A DNA stretch of 64,000 nt from Actinomycetospora sp. NBRC 106378 (GTDB lineage: Bacteria > Actinomycetota > Actinomycetes > Mycobacteriales > Pseudonocardiaceae). The stretch spans positions 124,001 to 188,000 of the forward strand of contig NZ_BSTT01000005.1 of assembly GCF_030269685.1 (NCBI RefSeq), written 5' to 3'. The position numbers and the translations under genes were made by a program. A model generated the notes under the pieces. That model made no database searches. It had not been told where the DNA came from and saw only the letters and a program-made list of their open reading frames with translations. Of this stretch, positions 1 through 12,758 are shown in pieces; position 1 is the first letter of the stretch, and each line of letters opens with the position of its first letter.

Positions 1-3000
1 GCCTTCGCGGGCCTGCGCGCCGCCTGGCGTCGCGGGGAGGAGGTGTTCGCCGAGGTCGCGCTGCCCGAGCACGTCCACGACGACGCCGCGACCGCCGCCC
101 TGCACCCGGCCCTGCTCGACGCCGCCCTGCACGCGGCGTGGCTGCTCGACGGCCCGGGCGGGGACGTGCCGTTCGCCTGGACCGGGATCTCGGTGCGCGC
201 CGCCGGCGCGACGGCCCTGCGCGTGGCCCTGCGCCGCGCGCCGGACGGCACGCTCGCCGTCGCCCTCGCCGACCTCACCGGCACGCCCGTCGCCGAGGTC
301 GCCGAGCTCACCACCCGAGCCCCGGCCCGCGCCGACGACCCGCGCGACGACGCCCTGTTCCGCCTGGACTGGGTCCCGTTGACGATCGGCGCGGCCGGCC
401 CGGCCGGGCCCGTCACCGTCCTGGGGCACGACCCGCTCGGCCTCGTCGCCGCCCTCGCCGACGCGGGCGCCGTCCACCGTGCCGAGCTGCCCGACGAGGT
501 CCTCGTCGGCACGGTGCTGAGCACGCTCGACGAAGCCGGCGAGCCGGAGGAGGACGTCCCCGCCCGGGCGCACCGCCTCGCGCGCCGCGCCCTCGCGCTG
601 GTGCAGACCCACCTGGCCGACCCGCGCCTGGCGGACACGCGCCTCGTCGTCGTGACCCGCGGGGCGACGACCGGCGCCGACCCGGCCGCGGCCGCGGCCT
701 GGGGTCTGCTGCGGGCCGCCCGGTCCGAGCACCCCGACCGGTTCGGCCTGCTGGACCTCGACGCGGAGGCCTCCGCCGACGGGTCCCTCGTCGTGCCCGC
801 CGCCGCCCTGGGCGGCGACGAGCCCGAGCTGCGCCTGCGCGGTGCGGCGGTCGAGGCCGCGCGCCTGGTCCGCGCGCCCGTCCCCCCGGTCGCCACCGAC
901 GACGCCGCGCCGCTCGACACGCACGGCCCCGTCCTGGTCACCGGCGGCACCGGTGGTCTCGGTGCCCTCGTCGCCCGCCACCTCGTCACCGGGCACGGTG
1001 TGCGCGACCTGCTGCTCGTCAGCCGACGCGGCGAGGACGCGACCGGGGCCGCCGAGATCACGGCGGACCTCACCGCCGCCGGGGCGCGGGTGCGCGTCGC
1101 GGCGTGCGACGTGACCGACCGCGCCGCACTGGACCGCCTGCTCGCCGGGACGCCGGTGTCGGCGGTCGTGCACACCGCGGGTGTCCTCGACGACGGTGTC
1201 GTCGAGGCCCTCACCCCCGAGCGCCTCGATCCGGTGCTGGCGCCCAAGGTGGACGGGGCGTGGCACCTGCACGACGCCACCCGCCACCTCGACCTGCGTG
1301 CCTTCGTGGTGTTCTCCTCGATGGCCGGCACGTTCGGCAGCGCGGGGCAGGCCAACTACGCGGCCGGCAACGCGTTCCTCGACGCCCTCGCGGCGCACCG
1401 CCGCGCCGCGGGCCTGCCCGGGCTCTCGCTGGCATGGGGCCCGTGGTCGGCGGGCAGCGGCATGACCGGCACCCTCAGCGAGGCCGAGCTCGAGCGGATC
1501 ACCCGGTCCGGGGTGCCGCCGCTCGACCCGGCCACGGGGCTGGCCCTGTTCGACGCGGCCCTCGCCGGCGACGACGCGGCCCTCGTCCCGGTGCGCCTGG
1601 AGCTCGCGACCCTGCGCGCCCAGGGCGGGCCGGCGCCGCTGCTGCGCTCCCTCATCCGCACCCGCAGCCGACGGGGCGTCGTCACGGCGTCCCCGGTCGC
1701 GGACGACCTGCGGGCCCGGCTGCTCGCGCTCGACCCGACCGGGCGTACCGAGGTCCTCGCCGACCTCGTCCGCAGCCAGGTCGCCCTGGTGCTCGGCCAC
1801 GGCGGCGCCGGCGAGGTCGACACGACCCGCGCCTTCCGCGACCTGGGCTTCGACTCGCTCACCGCGGTCGACCTGCGCAACCGCCTCGGCGCGGCCACCG
1901 GACTGCGCCTCCCGGCCACGACCGTGTTCGACCACCCGAGCGTCGACTCCCTCGTCGCCCACCTGCGCGACGAGCTGGTCGGGGACGAGACCCCGGTCGA
2001 GGCCGTGCCGGCCACCGCCGTCGTCACCGACGACCCGATCGTCGTCGTCGGGATGGCCTGCCGGTACCCGGGCGGGGTCGCCTCGCCCGAGGACCTGTGG
2101 CGGCTGATGGCCGACGGGACCGACGCGATCAGCGGGTTCCCGACCAACCGCGGCTGGGACCTCGCCGGGCTCTACCACCCCGACCCGGACCACACCGGCA
2201 CCTCGTACACGGCCGCCGGCGGGTTCCTGCACGACGCGGGCGAGTTCGACCCGGCGTTCTTCGGGATGAGCCCGCGCGAAGCGCTCGCGACGGACGCCCA
2301 GCAGCGGCTGCTGCTGGAGTCGTCGTACGAGGCGATCGAGCGGGCCGGGATCGACCCGACCTCGCTGCGCGGCAGCGCGACCGGCGTCTTCGCCGGCGTC
2401 ATGTACAACGACTACTCGACCGTCCTGGCCGGGCCCGAGTTCGAGGGCTTCCAGGGCAGCGGCAGCTCGCCGAGCATCGCCTCCGGTCGCGTGGCCTACA
2501 CCCTGGGTCTCGAGGGGCCGGCGGTCACCGTCGACACCGCGTGCTCGTCGTCCCTGGTCGCGATGCACTGGGCCATGCAGGCCCTGCGCTCCGGCGAGTG
2601 CTCCCTCGCCCTCGCTGGGGGCGTGACGGTGATGTCGACGCCCGCGGTGTTCGTCGACTTCTCCCGCCAGCGCGGCCTCGCCCCCGACGGCCGGTGCAAG
2701 CCCTTCTCCGACGACGCCGACGGGGTCGGCTGGTCCGAGGGCGTCGGCATGCTCGTGCTGGAGCGCCGCTCGGACGCCGAGCGCCACGGTCACGAGATCC
2801 TCGGCGTGATCCGCGGGTCGGCGGTCAACCAGGACGGTGCCTCCAACGGGCTGACCGCCCCGAACGGGCCGTCCCAGCAGCGGGTGATCCGGCAGGCCCT
2901 CGCCGCCGGGGGACTGAGCGCCGTCGACGTCGATGTCGTCGAGGCGCACGGCACGGGCACGTCGCTGGGAGACCCGATCGAGGCGCAGGCGCTGCTCGCC

Positions 3001-6000
3001 ACCTACGGCCAGGACCGCGACGAGCCGCTGCTGCTCGGCTCGGTCAAGTCGAACCTGGGCCACACGCAAGCCGCCGCGGGTGTCGCCGGCGTGATCAAGA
3101 TGCTGCTCGCCATGCGGCACGGCGCCCTCCCGGCGTCGTTGCACGCGGCCACGGCCTCCTCGCACGTCGACTGGACCGCGGGCGACGTCGCGCTGCTCAC
3201 GGAGACGACCCCGTGGCCCGAGACCGGCCGCCCGCGCCGCGCCGGGGTGTCGTCGTTCGGCATCAGCGGCACGAACGCCCACGTGGTCCTCGAGCAGCCC
3301 GTCCCGGAGCCGCCGGCGCCCGCCGTCGCGGACGGCCCCGTCGGCGCGGTGCCCTGGGTGCTCTCGGCCGCGTCCCCGACCTCGCTGACCGACCAGGCCG
3401 CCCGGCTGCTCGATGCGGTCGAGCACGGCGGCCTGCTCGACGACGGCCGCACCCCGGCCGACGTCGCCCGCGCGCTCGCCGACACCCGCGCCCGCCTCGA
3501 CCACCGGGCCGTGGTGCTCGTCGACGACCGGGAGACCGCGACCGCCGCCCTGGCCGAGCTCGTGGCGGAGACGGACGCGGCTGCGGTCACCGGCCGGGCC
3601 CGTCCGGGTCGCCTGGCCGTCCTGTTCTCGGGTCAGGGGTCGCAGCGGCTGGGGATGGGGCGTGAGCTCCACGCCCGGTTCCCGGTGTTCGCGGCGGCGT
3701 TCGACGCGGTGTGTGCCGGGTTCTCCGGTCTGCTGGATCGGCCGTTGGGCGAGGTGGTGTGGGGTTCGGACCCGGAGTTGCTGGATGAGACGGGGTGGGC
3801 GCAGCCGGCGTTGTTCGCGCTGGAGGTGGCGCTGTTCCGGTTGGTGGAGTCGTGGGGGGTGGCCCCGGATGTGCTGGTGGGGCATTCGATCGGGGAGATC
3901 GCGGCGGCGCATGTGGCGGGGGTGTTCTCGCTGCCCGATGCGTGTCGTCTGGTGGCGGCGCGGGCGTCGTTGATGCAGGCCCTGCCCAAGGGTGGGGCGA
4001 TGGTGGCGTTGGAGGCGACCGAGGACGAGGTGGCGCCGCTGCTGGCCGGTGAGGTGTCGATCGCGGCGGTGAACGGGCCCCGCTCGGTCGTGGTGTCCGG
4101 TGCCGCGGACGCGGTTGCTGCGGTGGTGGGCCGGTTCGAGGGTCGGCGGTCGACGAGTCTGCGGGTCTCGCACGCGTTCCACTCGCCGTTGATGGAGCCG
4201 ATGCTGGCGGAGTTCGCCGTCGTGGCGGGGTCGCTGGAGTACCGGGCCCCGCAGCTGGCGGTGGTGTCGACGGTGACCGGTGGTGAGGCGGATCTGACCG
4301 ACCCGGGCTATTGGGTGGAGCAGGTCCGGGCCACGGTGCGCTTCGCCGATGCGGTGGGGACGCTGTCGTCCCGGGGCGTCCGGCGGTTCGTCGAGCTCGG
4401 CCCGGACGCCACCCTCGCCGGGCTCGTCGGGCAGACGGCCGAGCCGGACGCCGCCGTCGTCGCGACCCTGCGTCCCGACACCGAGGAGCCGCGCTCCCTG
4501 CTGGCGGCCCTGGCCGCGCTGCACGTCGACGGCGAGCCGATCGACTGGACCGCCGTCCTCACGGGGTCGGGCGCGCGTCGGGTGCCGCTGCCGACCTACG
4601 CCTTCGCGCGGCAGTGGTTCTGGCCGACGGTCTCGGCGGCGCGCGGTGACGTGCGCGCGGCGGGCCTCGGTTCGCCGGGGCACCCGTTGCTGGGAGCCGC
4701 GGTGGAGCTGGCGTCCGGGGGCGGGTCGGTGCTGACCGGCCGGCTGTCGCTGGCGAGCACGCCGTGGCTGGGGGAACACCGGGTGATGGGCCAGGTCGTG
4801 GTCCCCGGGACCGCGCTGCTGGAGATGGTGCTGCGTTCCGGCGACGAGGTCGGAGCCGCCCGGGTGGAGGAGCTGACGCTGGCCGCACCGCTGGTGCTGC
4901 CCGAGACCGGCGCGGTCCGCGTCCAGGTCGTCGTCGAACCCGCCGGTGGGACCACCCGTCGCGTCGCGGTGTACTCCTGCCCGGACGACGCGGCCGAGCA
5001 CGGCTGGACCCGGCACGCCGAGGGCGTCCTCGCCCCGGACGTCGCCGCGGCGCCGGGCTTCGACACCACCGTCTGGCCGCCCCGTGACGCCGAGCCGCTC
5101 GACGTCCTCGGGTGCTACGACGCCTTCGCCGACGCCGGCTTCGCCTACGGACCGCTCTTCGCGGGCCTGCGCGCAGCCTGGCGGGACGGCGACGTCCACT
5201 ACGCCGAGGTCGCCCTGCCCGAGTCGACCGGGGACACCGCGGGAGGCTTCGGCCTGCATCCCGCCCTCGCCGACGCGGCCCTGCACGCCTCTCTGCTCAC
5301 CGCCCTGGACCACGGCGACGCCACCGCGGTGCCGTTCGGCTGGCACGGGGTCACCCTCGCGGCCGCCGGGGCGACGACCCTGCGGGTGCGGCTGGCCCCG
5401 GCCGGCGCGGACGCGCTCGCGATCGACGCGGTCGACCCCGCGGGAGCACCGGTCTGGCACGTCGACGCTCTGGAGACCCGGGCACTGACCCCCGAGCACC
5501 TCGCGGGCCGGGACCCCGTGCTGCGCGATGCCCTGTTCGTCGTCGAGCACGCCCCGCTCGCGGCCGCCGACCTCCCGGCCCCGGCCGACGTCGCCGTCCT
5601 CGGGACCGACGGGCTCGGCGTCGCGAGCACGCTGACCGCGCTGGAGGTGGCCGTCTCGACGTGGTCCGACGTCGCGGCCCTCGCCGCGGCCGTGGCCGAC
5701 GGGTCGACGCCTCCCGAGGCCGTCCTCCTGCCGGTGGGACCCGGGGGTGACGACCCCACGGCCGCCACCACCGCCGTGCTGGCCGTCCTGCAGGCGTGGC
5801 TGGCGCACGACGCGCTCGCCGGGATCCGGCTGCACGTCGTGACCCGCGGCGCCCCGGTCGATCCCGTTGCCGCGGCGGTCGGGGGACTGGTCCGGGCCGC
5901 CGCGACCGAGCACCCGGGCACCCTCGCCCTGGTCGACCTCGACGGCTCCGCCGCGTCGGGCGCCGCCCTGCTCCCGGCGCTGCGCCGGGACGAGCCGGAG

Positions 6001-9000
6001 ATCGTCGTGGCCGAGGGCGAGGTCACCGCCCCGCGCCTGACCCGGCTGCCCGCCCCCACCGAGGAGCGGAGCGCCTGGGACCCGACCGGCACCGTCCTCG
6101 TCACCGGCGGCACCGGCGACCTCGGCGGGCTGCTCGCCCGTCACCTCGTCGCCGAGCACGGGGCGCGGCACCTGCTGCTGGTCGGCCGTCGTGGCCCGGA
6201 GACCCCGGGGGCGACCGAGCTCGCGGCGGAGCTCGAGGCGTTGGGGGCGTCGGTGTCCGTGGTGGCGTGCGACGTCGCCGACCGGGCGGCCGTGGACGCG
6301 CTGCTGGCCGGTGTCCCCGCCGAGCACCCGCTGACCGCCGTGGTCCACGCGGCCGGGATGCTCGACGACGCCACCATCGCGTCGTTGACGCCGGAGGCCG
6401 TCGAGCGCGTGTTCGCGGCCAAGGTCGACGCGGCCCGCCACCTGCACGAGGCGACCGCCGGGCTGGACCTGGCGGCGTTCGTGCTGTTCTCCTCGGCGGC
6501 CGGCGTGTTCGGCAGCGCCGGGCAGGGCAACTACGCCGCCGCCAACGCCTCCCTCGACGCGCTCGCCCGCCGACGCCACGAGCAGGGACTCCCCGGCGTC
6601 GCGCTGGCGTGGGGTGCCTGGGAGACCGGCGGCGGCATGGCGACCGGCGCCACCGCGCGCCTCGGCCGCTCGGGCATGCTCGCCGTCGACCCCGACGAGG
6701 GCCTCGCCCTGTTCGACGCTGCCCTGGGCGCCAACCGTCCCGTCGTCGTCCCCGCGCGCCTCGATCTCGCGGCGCTCGCCGGGCGCGACGACGTGCCCGC
6801 CCTGCTGCGGGGGCTGGTCCACGGCCGCAGCCGCCGGATCGCCGCCGGTGACGCGGTCGGCGGGTCGGCGCTCGCCGACCGGCTCGACGCGCTCACGCCG
6901 GAACAGCGGCGCGCCGAGCTGCTCGAGCTCGTCCGCACACACGTGGTGCGCGTCCTCGGGCACACCGACGCCGCCGCCGTCGATCCGACCACCTCGTTCC
7001 GCGACCTCGGGTTCGACTCGCTGACCGCCGTCGAGTTCCGGAACCGGCTCGGCACCGCCGCCGGCCTGCGGCTCCCGGCGACCGTCGTGTTCGACTACCC
7101 GAGCGTCCTCGCCCTCGCCGAGCACCTCGACGCCGAGCTCGGCGGCACGGCCGCCGACGAGCCGACGGTGGTCCCCACGGCCGTGCCCGGGACGGACGAC
7201 CCGATCGTCGTCGTCGGGATGGCCTGCCGGTACCCGGGCGGGGTGTCCGACCCCGACGGGCTCTGGGACCTGGTCGCCTCCGGCACCGACGCGATCAGCG
7301 GGTTCCCGACGAACCGCGGGTGGGATCTGGACGCCCTCTACGACCCGGACCCCGCGCACACCGGCACCTCCTACACGCGCCACGGCGGATTCCTGCACGA
7401 CGCGGGGGAGTTCGACCCGGCGTTCTTCGGGATGAGCCCGCGGGAGGCGCTCGCGACGGACGCGCAGCAGCGGTTGCTGCTGGAGTCGTCGTGGGAGGCG
7501 ATCGAGCGGGCCGGGATCGACCCGACGTCGCTGCGCGGCAGCGCGACCGGGGTGTTCGCCGGGGTCATGTACAGCGACTACGGCAGCACCCTGGGCGGAG
7601 GTGAGCACGAGGGGTTCCAGGGCCAGGGGAGCGCCGGCAGCGTCGCGTCCGGCCGCGTGTCCTACACGTTCGGCTTCGAGGGCCCCGCGATGACCGTCGA
7701 CACGGCGTGCTCCTCCTCGCTGGTCGCCATGCACCTCGCCGCGCAGGCCCTGCGCTCGGGCGAGTGCTCGCTGGCACTGGCCGGCGGTGTCACGGTGATG
7801 GCCACCCCCGGCGCATTCGTCGAGTTCTCCCGGCAGCGCGGCCTCGCCCCCGACGGCCGGTCGAAGGCGTTCGCCGACGCCGCCGACGGGGTCGCGTGGG
7901 CCGAGGGCGTCGGCATGCTGGTCCTCGAGCGCCGGTCGGACGCGCTGGCCCACGGCCACGAGATCCTCGCCGTGCTGCGCGGATCGGCGATCAACCAGGA
8001 CGGCGCCTCCAACGGGCTCACCGCACCGAACGGGCCGTCCCAGCAGCGGGTCATCCGGCAGGCGCTCTCCGGTGCCGGCCTGACCCCGGGAGACGTCGAC
8101 GCGGTCGAGGCGCACGGCACGGGCACCTCGCTGGGGGACCCGATCGAGGCGCAGGCGCTGCTCGCGACCTACGGCCGCGAGCGGGACCCGGAGCAGCCCC
8201 TGCTGCTCGGCTCGGTGAAGTCGAACCTGGGCCACACCCAGGCTGCCGCGGGCGTCGCCGGCGTGATCAAGATGATCCTCGCGATGCGCCACGGGGTGCT
8301 GCCGGCGACGTTGCACGTCGACGCGCCGTCCTCGCACGTGGACTGGTCGGCCGGCGAGGTCGCGCTGGTCACCGAGCCGACTCCGTGGCCGGCGGTCGAC
8401 CGGCCGCGCCGGGCCGGGGTGTCGTCGTTCGGTATCAGCGGCACCAACGCCCACGTGGTCCTCGAGGCGCCCAACGGCCCCGCACCGACGACCGTCGATC
8501 GGACGCCACCGGCCCCGGGGACGGGCGTCGTCGGCACCGTGCCGTTCGTGCTCTCCGCGCGCACCCCGGAGGCACTGCAGGCCCAGGCCGGCCGGCTGGC
8601 CGACCTCCTCGAGGCCCGCCCCGCGCTGCGGCCGCTCGACGTCGGGTTCTCCCTGGCGACGACGCGGTCCGCCTTCCCGCACCGCGCCGTCCTCCCGGCC
8701 GCCGCCGGGACCGACCTGGTCGCCGCGCTGCGCTCGACGGCGGGATCGTCGCCGATGATCGTCGGCGAGGCCGACGGGACGCCCCTGGCCGTCCTGTTCT
8801 CGGGTCAGGGGTCGCAGCGGTGGGGGATGGGGCGTGAGCTCCATGGTCGGTTCCCGGTGTTCGGGGCGGCGTTCGACGCGGTGGTGGCCGGGTTCTCCGG
8901 TCTGCTGGATCGGCCGTTGGGCGAGGTGGTGTGGGGTTCGGACCCGGAGTTGCTGGATGAGACGGGGTGGGCGCAGCCGGCGTTGTTCGCCCTGGAGGTG

Positions 9001-12000
9001 GCGCTGTTCCGGTTGGTGGAGTCGTGGGGGGTGGCCCCGGATGTGCTGGTGGGGCATTCGATCGGGGAGATCGCGGCGGCGCATGTGGCGGGGGTGTTCT
9101 CGCTGCCCGACGCGTGTCGTCTGGTGGCGGCGCGGGCGTCGTTGATGCAGGCCCTGCCCACGGGTGGGGCGATGGTGGCGCTGGAGGCGACCGAGGCGGA
9201 GGTCTCGACGTGGCTGACCGGTGAGGTGTCGATCGCAGCGGTCAACGGTCCCCGCTCGGTGGTGGTCTCGGGCACCGGCGACGCGGTCGCGGCCGTCGTC
9301 GGGCAGTTCGCGGAGCGGCGCAGCACCACCCTGCGGGTCTCGCACGCGTTCCACTCGCCGTTGATGGAGCCGATGCTGGCGGAGTTCGCCACCGTGGCGG
9401 GGTCGCTGGACTACTCGACGCCGCGACTGCCGGTGGTGTCCACGGTGACCGGGAACGACGCGGATCTGAGCGATCCGGGCTATTGGGTGGAGCAGGTCCG
9501 GGCGACGGTGCGGTTCGCCGATGCGGTGGAGACGCTCGAGGCGCGTCGGGTGGGGACGTATCTGGAGGTGGGTCCGGGCGGGGTGCTCTCGGCGATGGTC
9601 GCGGGGGCGGTCGGTGGGGACGCGGTCGTGGTCCCGGCCCTGCGCCACGGCGCCGACACCGACTCCGACACCGGCACCGACGAGATCGAGGCGGTCACCG
9701 CGGCCCGCGCCGTGCTGCACACGCGCGGACGCGCCGGCGGCTGGGACGACGTCTTCGTCGGGACCGACGCCCGTCGGGTGGAGTTGCCGACGTACGCGTT
9801 CGCGCGGCAGTGGTTCTGGCCGGCGGTGTCGGCGGCGCGGGGTGACGTGCGGGCGGCGGGTCTGGCCTCGCCGGGTCACCCGTTGCTGGGGGCGGCGGTG
9901 GAGCTGGCCTCGGGTGGTGGGTCGGTGTTGACCGGTCGGCTGTCGCTCGCGAGCGCGCCGTGGCTGGGTGAGCACCGGGTGATGGGCCGGGTGGTGGTGC
10001 CGGGCACGGCGTTGTTGGAGATGGTGTTGCGGGCCGGGGACGAGGTGGGTGCACCGCGGGTGGAGGAGTTGACGTTGGCGGCGCCGTTGGTGCTGCCGGA
10101 GACCGGCGCGGTCCGCGTCCAGGTCGTCGTCGACGCCCCCGACGACGCGGGCCACCGCACGGTCGGCGTCTTCTCCCGCGACGACGACGCCACCGCGTGG
10201 AGCCGGCACGCCGAGGGCGTGCTGTCGGCCGGCACGGCGATCCCCACCGGGAGCACCGTCTGGCCGCCGCGGGACGCCGAGCCGCTGGACACCCGGGACT
10301 GCTACGACGCCTTCGCCGCCGCCGGGTTCGACTACGGCCCGCTCTTCCAGGGCCTGCGCGCGGCGTGGCGGCAGGGCGACGACGTCCTCGCCGAGGTCGA
10401 GCTGCCCGCCGGAGCCGGCGGGGAGCCCGCCGACGCCTTCGTCCTGCACCCCGCCCTCGCCGACGCGGCCCTGCACGCCTCCCTGCTCGCCGCCCTCGAC
10501 GGCGACGCGGAGGGCGCCGCCCTGCCGTTCGGGTGGCGGGGTGTGACGGTCGGCGCGAGCGGAGCGACGAGCCTGCGGGTCCGGCTGGCCCCGGCCGGTC
10601 CGGACGCCGTCTCCGTCGACGCGTCCGATCCGGCCGGCGTCCCCGTGTGGCACGTGGACTCCCTGCTGACCCGCCGCGTCACCCCCGACCAGCTGTCGCC
10701 CGCCGGGCGCGACGACACCCTGTTCGCCGTCACGTGGGCCGACGTCACCCCCGACGTCACCCCCGACGTCGCCTCCGACGTCGCCACCGACGGGCCCGCC
10801 CCGTCGGTCGCCGTGCTCGGGGCCGACCCGGCCGGGCCGGGGGACCCGTTCGCCGACGCACCGCGCGTGGCGGACCTGGCGGACCTGGCCGCGTCGTCCG
10901 GGCCGCTGCCCGACCTCGTGCTGTTCCCGGTCGAGGGCGCCGGGCCGGACGTGCCCGGTGCCGCGCACGCGGCGACGCGGCGGGTGCTGGCGGTCCTGCA
11001 GCAGTGGCTCGCCGACGACACCGTCGCGGCGTCCCGCCTCGTCGTGGTCACCCGCGGCGCGGTCGCCGTGCAGGAGGGAGCCGAGGACGTCACCGATCCC
11101 GCGGCCGCGGCCGTCCGTGGGCTGGTCCGCGCCGCCGCGAGCGAGCACCCCGGGGTGTTCGGTCTGCTGGACCTCGATCCCGCGGTCCCGGTCGCAGAGG
11201 ACGTCCTGGTCCGTGCGACGGGCGCGCTGCGGGACGAGCCGGAACTCGCCGTGCGCGCCGACCGGCTCCGCGCTCCGCGGCTCGCCCGTCAGGAGGTGCC
11301 GGACACGACCGCACCCTCCTGGGACCCGGACGGCACGGTGCTGGTCACCGGGGGCACGGGTGGTCTGGGGGCCGTGGTGGCCCGGCACCTGGTCGTCGGA
11401 TACGGGGTGCGGCACCTGCTGCTGACCAGTCGGCGTGGTCCGGAGGCTCCGGGGGCGGCGGAGCTGGCCGCGGATCTGGAGGCGTTGGGGGCGTCGGTGT
11501 CGGTGCGGGCCTGCGACGTGGCCGACCGGTCGGCGGTCGACGCGCTGCTGGCCGGGATCGTTGCTGAGCATCCGCTGACCGCGGTGGTCCATGCGGCCGG
11601 GGTGCTCGAGGACGCGACGGTGGCGTCGTTGACCCCGGAGTCGGTGGAGCGGGTGCTGGCGCCGAAGGTCGATGCGGCGTGGCACCTGCACGAGGCGACC
11701 GCCGGGCTGGAGCTGGCGGCGTTCGTGCTGTTCTCCTCGGCCGCCGGCGTGTTCGGCAACGCCGGGCAGGGCAACTACGCCGCCGCGAACGCGTTCCTCG
11801 ACGCCCTGGCGGCCCGTCGTCGCGAGCAGGGGCTGGTGGCGACGTCGCTCGCCTGGGGTGCCTGGGCGCAGGACGCCGGGATGGCGCGGGCGGCCACCGA
11901 GCGGCTGGGTCGCTCGGGCACGGTCGCCGTCTCCACCGAGGAGGGACTCGCAGCCCTCGACGCGGCCCTGGCCGCCGACCGGGCCCTGCTCGTCCCCGTC

Positions 12001-12636
12001 CGGCTCGACCTCGCCGTGCTGCGCGGCCTCGAGGAGGTGCCGCGACTGCTGTCGGGCCTGGTCCGGGGGCGGGTCCGCCGGGCCGCCGCGGCGGACGGCG
12101 CCGGTTCGGCGGAGGACCTCGGTCGTCGCCTCGCCGGGCTGGACGCGCGCGGCCAGGAGGAGCTGCTGCTCACCCTGGTCCGCGACCGGGCGGCCGAGGT
12201 CCTCGGCCACGCCGACGGCCGTGCGGTCGCCCCCCGGACCCGGTTCTCGGAGCTCGGGTTCGACTCGCTCACCGCCGTGGAGTTCCGCAACCGGCTGAAC
12301 GCGGCCACGGGCCTGCGCCTGCCGGCCACCCTGCTGTTCGACCGGCCGACGGCGCTCGACGTGGTCGCGGACCTGCGGGAGCGGCTCGTCGTCGAGGAAC
12401 CGACCGGGGCCGCGACGGTCCTCTCGGCCCTCGACCGGCTGGAGCGGGCCATGGCGGCCCTCGAGCTCGACGACGAGAGCGAACACCGCCGGGTGGCGGG
12501 GCGCATCGACGTCCTGCGCACGAAGTGGGCCCAGGTGGCTCTCCCGGCGGGGGACGAGGAGCCGGAGGACCTCGCCGACCTCGACGACGCCGACGACGAC
12601 GCCATGTTCGCCCTGCTCGACGGCGAGCTGTCCTGA
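1..12636 (+). CDS. Modular type I polyketide synthase (5' end outside window)
   Basis: The frame is open from base 1, so the true start lies upstream. In nucleotides: end of a DH (1-345), KR (about 925-1620), ACP (1735-1980; Ser codon 1855); module 2 KS (2029-3300; active Cys codon 2542), AT (3610-4560; GHSIGE Ser codon 3886), DH (4675-5520), KR (6085-6780), ACP (Ser 7018); module 3 KS (7195-8465; Cys 7708), AT (8785-9720; Ser 9058), DH (9865-10720), KR (about 11335-12040), ACP (Ser 12265); then an acidic/coiled docking tail (about 12415-12636). Both ATs read HAFH, the malonyl-CoA signature. Both complete DHs keep HxxxGxxxxP and DxxxH, and the KRs keep TGGTG and the SSxxG/NYAA active site with LDD or LED (B-type). 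Every module should therefore leave a malonate-derived C=C bond. There is no ER and no terminal TE, so the chain passes to another subunit. High confidence in the domains; the product is inferred. Confidence 0.97.
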   Translation, partial: AFAGLRAAWRRGEEVFAEVALPEHVHDDAATAALHPALLDAALHAAWLLDGPGGDVPFAWTGISVRAAGATALRVALRRAPDGTLAVALADLTGTPVAEVAELTTRAPARADDPRDDALFRLDWVPLTIGAAGPAGPVTVLGHDPLGLVAALADAGAVHRAELPDEVLVGTVLSTLDEAGEPEEDVPARAHRLARRALALVQTHLADPRLADTRLVVVTRGATTGADPAAAAAWGLLRAARSEHPDRFGLLDLDAEASADGSLVVPAAALGGDEPELRLRGAAVEAARLVRAPVPPVATDDAAPLDTHGPVLVTGGTGGLGALVARHLVTGHGVRDLLLVSRRGEDATGAAEITADLTAAGARVRVAACDVTDRAALDRLLAGTPVSAVVHTAGVLDDGVVEALTPERLDPVLAPKVDGAWHLHDATRHLDLRAFVVFSSMAGTFGSAGQANYAAGNAFLDALAAHRRAAGLPGLSLAWGPWSAGSGMTGTLSEAELERITRSGVPPLDPATGLALFDAALAGDDAALVPVRLELATLRAQGGPAPLLRSLIRTRSRRGVVTASPVADDLRARLLALDPTGRTEVLADLVRSQVALVLGHGGAGEVDTTRAFRDLGFDSLTAVDLRNRLGAATGLRLPATTVFDHPSVDSLVAHLRDELVGDETPVEAVPATAVVTDDPIVVVGMACRYPGGVASPEDLWRLMADGTDAISGFPTNRGWDLAGLYHPDPDHTGTSYTAAGGFLHDAGEFDPAFFGMSPREALATDAQQRLLLESSYEAIERAGIDPTSLRGSATGVFAGVMYNDYSTVLAGPEFEGFQGSGSSPSIASGRVAYTLGLEGPAVTVDTACSSSLVAMHWAMQALRSGECSLALAGGVTVMSTPAVFVDFSRQRGLAPDGRCKPFSDDADGVGWSEGVGMLVLERRSDAERHGHEILGVIRGSAVNQDGASNGLTAPNGPSQQRVIRQALAAGGLSAVDVDVVEAHGTGTSLGDPIEAQALLATYGQDRDEPLLLGSVKSNLGHTQAAAGVAGVIKMLLAMRHGALPASLHAATASSHVDWTAGDVALLTETTPWPETGRPRRAGVSSFGISGTNAHVVLEQPVPEPPAPAVADGPVGAVPWVLSAASPTSLTDQAARLLDAVEHGGLLDDGRTPADVARALADTRARLDHRAVVLVDDRETATAALAELVAETDAAAVTGRARPGRLAVLFSGQGSQRLGMGRELHARFPVFAAAFDAVCAGFSGLLDRPLGEVVWGSDPELLDETGWAQPALFALEVALFRLVESWGVAPDVLVGHSIGEIAAAHVAGVFSLPDACRLVAARASLMQALPKGGAMVALEATEDEVAPLLAGEVSIAAVNGPRSVVVSGAADAVAAVVGRFEGRRSTSLRVSHAFHSPLMEPMLAEFAVVAGSLEYRAPQLAVVSTVTGGEADLTDPGYWVEQVRATVRFADAVGTLSSRGVRRFVELGPDATLAGLVGQTAEPDAAVVATLRPDTEEPRSLLAALAALHVDGEPIDWTAVLTGSGARRVPLPTYAFARQWFWPTVSAARGDVRAAGLGSPGHPLLGAAVELASGGGSVLTGRLSLASTPWLGEHRVMGQVVVPGTALLEMVLRSGDEVGAARVEELTLAAPLVLPETGAVRVQVVVEPAGGTTRRVAVYSCPDDAAEHGWTRHAEGVLAPDVAAAPGFDTTVWPPRDAEPLDVLGCYDAFADAGFAYGPLFAGLRAAWRDGDVHYAEVALPESTGDTAGGFGLHPALADAALHASLLTALDHGDATAVPFGWHGVTLAAAGATTLRVRLAPAGADALAIDAVDPAGAPVWHVDALETRALTPEHLAGRDPVLRDALFVVEHAPLAAADLPAPADVAVLGTDGLGVASTLTALEVAVSTWSDVAALAAAVADGSTPPEAVLLPVGPGGDDPTAATTAVLAVLQAWLAHDALAGIRLHVVTRGAPVDPVAAAVGGLVRAAATEHPGTLALVDLDGSAASGAALLPALRRDEPEIVVAEGEVTAPRLTRLPAPTEERSAWDPTGTVLVTGGTGDLGGLLARHLVAEHGARHLLLVGRRGPETPGATELAAELEALGASVSVVACDVADRAAVDALLAGVPAEHPLTAVVHAAGMLDDATIASLTPEAVERVFAAKVDAARHLHEATAGLDLAAFVLFSSAAGVFGSAGQGNYAAANASLDALARRRHEQGLPGVALAWGAWETGGGMATGATARLGRSGMLAVDPDEGLALFDAALGANRPVVVPARLDLAALAGRDDVPALLRGLVHGRSRRIAAGDAVGGSALADRLDALTPEQRRAELLELVRTHVVRVLGHTDAAAVDPTTSFRDLGFDSLTAVEFRNRLGTAAGLRLPATVVFDYPSVLALAEHLDAELGGTAADEPTVVPTAVPGTDDPIVVVGMACRYPGGVSDPDGLWDLVASGTDAISGFPTNRGWDLDALYDPDPAHTGTSYTRHGGFLHDAGEFDPAFFGMSPREALATDAQQRLLLESSWEAIERAGIDPTSLRGSATGVFAGVMYSDYGSTLGGGEHEGFQGQGSAGSVASGRVSYTFGFEGPAMTVDTACSSSLVAMHLAAQALRSGECSLALAGGVTVMATPGAFVEFSRQRGLAPDGRSKAFADAADGVAWAEGVGMLVLERRSDALAHGHEILAVLRGSAINQDGASNGLTAPNGPSQQRVIRQALSGAGLTPGDVDAVEAHGTGTSLGDPIEAQALLATYGRERDPEQPLLLGSVKSNLGHTQAAAGVAGVIKMILAMRHGVLPATLHVDAPSSHVDWSAGEVALVTEPTPWPAVDRPRRAGVSSFGISGTNAHVVLEAPNGPAPTTVDRTPPAPGTGVVGTVPFVLSARTPEALQAQAGRLADLLEARPALRPLDVGFSLATTRSAFPHRAVLPAAAGTDLVAALRSTAGSSPMIVGEADGTPLAVLFSGQGSQRWGMGRELHGRFPVFGAAFDAVVAGFSGLLDRPLGEVVWGSDPELLDETGWAQPALFALEVALFRLVESWGVAPDVLVGHSIGEIAAAHVAGVFSLPDACRLVAARASLMQALPTGGAMVALEATEAEVSTWLTGEVSIAAVNGPRSVVVSGTGDAVAAVVGQFAERRSTTLRVSHAFHSPLMEPMLAEFATVAGSLDYSTPRLPVVSTVTGNDADLSDPGYWVEQVRATVRFADAVETLEARRVGTYLEVGPGGVLSAMVAGAVGGDAVVVPALRHGADTDSDTGTDEIEAVTAARAVLHTRGRAGGWDDVFVGTDARRVELPTYAFARQWFWPAVSAARGDVRAAGLASPGHPLLGAAVELASGGGSVLTGRLSLASAPWLGEHRVMGRVVVPGTALLEMVLRAGDEVGAPRVEELTLAAPLVLPETGAVRVQVVVDAPDDAGHRTVGVFSRDDDATAWSRHAEGVLSAGTAIPTGSTVWPPRDAEPLDTRDCYDAFAAAGFDYGPLFQGLRAAWRQGDDVLAEVELPAGAGGEPADAFVLHPALADAALHASLLAALDGDAEGAALPFGWRGVTVGASGATSLRVRLAPAGPDAVSVDASDPAGVPVWHVDSLLTRRVTPDQLSPAGRDDTLFAVTWADVTPDVTPDVASDVATDGPAPSVAVLGADPAGPGDPFADAPRVADLADLAASSGPLPDLVLFPVEGAGPDVPGAAHAATRRVLAVLQQWLADDTVAASRLVVVTRGAVAVQEGAEDVTDPAAAAVRGLVRAAASEHPGVFGLLDLDPAVPVAEDVLVRATGALRDEPELAVRADRLRAPRLARQEVPDTTAPSWDPDGTVLVTGGTGGLGAVVARHLVVGYGVRHLLLTSRRGPEAPGAAELAADLEALGASVSVRACDVADRSAVDALLAGIVAEHPLTAVVHAAGVLEDATVASLTPESVERVLAPKVDAAWHLHEATAGLELAAFVLFSSAAGVFGNAGQGNYAAANAFLDALAARRREQGLVATSLAWGAWAQDAGMARAATERLGRSGTVAVSTEEGLAALDAALAADRALLVPVRLDLAVLRGLEEVPRLLSGLVRGRVRRAAAADGAGSAEDLGRRLAGLDARGQEELLLTLVRDRAAEVLGHADGRAVAPRTRFSELGFDSLTAVEFRNRLNAATGLRLPATLLFDRPTALDVVADLRERLVVEEPTGAATVLSALDRLERAMAALELDDESEHRRVAGRIDVLRTKWAQVALPAGDEEPEDLADLDDADDDAMFALLDGELS
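3613..4020 (+). repeat. AT-domain DNA tract duplicated at 8785-9192 (copy 1)
   Basis: By eye, this stretch of the first complete AT is nearly base-for-base identical to 8785-9192 in the second AT, offset by 5172 bp. The stretch 3721-3818 shows no mismatch. The tract favours codons such as ttg, gat and cgt that are rarer in the flanking PKS sequence, and identity drops on both sides to amino-acid-level similarity with synonymous changes. This fits recent module duplication or gene conversion. Confidence 0.8.
8785..9192 (+). repeat. AT-domain DNA tract duplicated at 3613-4020 (copy 2)
   Basis: Second copy of the near-identical AT core. It runs from the LFSGQG motif through GHSIGE to the start of the GGAMVAL segment and differs from copy 1 by only a few scattered bases. 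Such tracts are substrates for homologous recombination between modules. Confidence 0.8.
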
Positions 12637-12640
12637 CCTC

Positions 12641-12673
12641 GCCGCGGGGCGGGGGTGATCCCCGCCCCGCGGC
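12641..12673 (+). terminator. Strong GC hairpin after the PKS gene
   Basis: A perfect 14-bp inverted repeat (arms 12641-12654 and 12660-12673) with a 5-base loop GTGAT starts 4 bases after the PKS stop codon. It has no T-run, which is usual for actinobacterial terminators. It could end or attenuate the PKS transcript before the thioesterase gene. Confidence 0.6.
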
Positions 12674-12679
12674 GCAGGA

Positions 12680-12688
12680 CTGGGGAAT
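12680..12688. promoter_or_regulatory. Possible half-site for a PimM-type PAS-LuxR regulator
   Basis: CTGGGGAAT matches the left half of the published PimM operator consensus CTVGGGAWWTCCCBAG, but the right half is not present. It lies between the PKS terminator hairpin and the thioesterase start. Weak on its own; noted because a PimM-like regulator is encoded nearby at 15423-16067. Confidence 0.25.
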
Positions 12689-12758
12689 CGTCGGCCGTCG
12701 ATGACGTCCACTCGGGACCGGGGACCGTTCCGCCCCGTCCCACCCCGAGGAGGACCCC

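Noticed and set aside
138-3665. Long open frames of 1175 aa and similar size overlapping the PKS in other frames
   Set aside because: They translate to Arg/Pro/Gly-rich low-complexity sequence without domains, the usual shadow of GC-rich codons; the PKS frame has clear domains.
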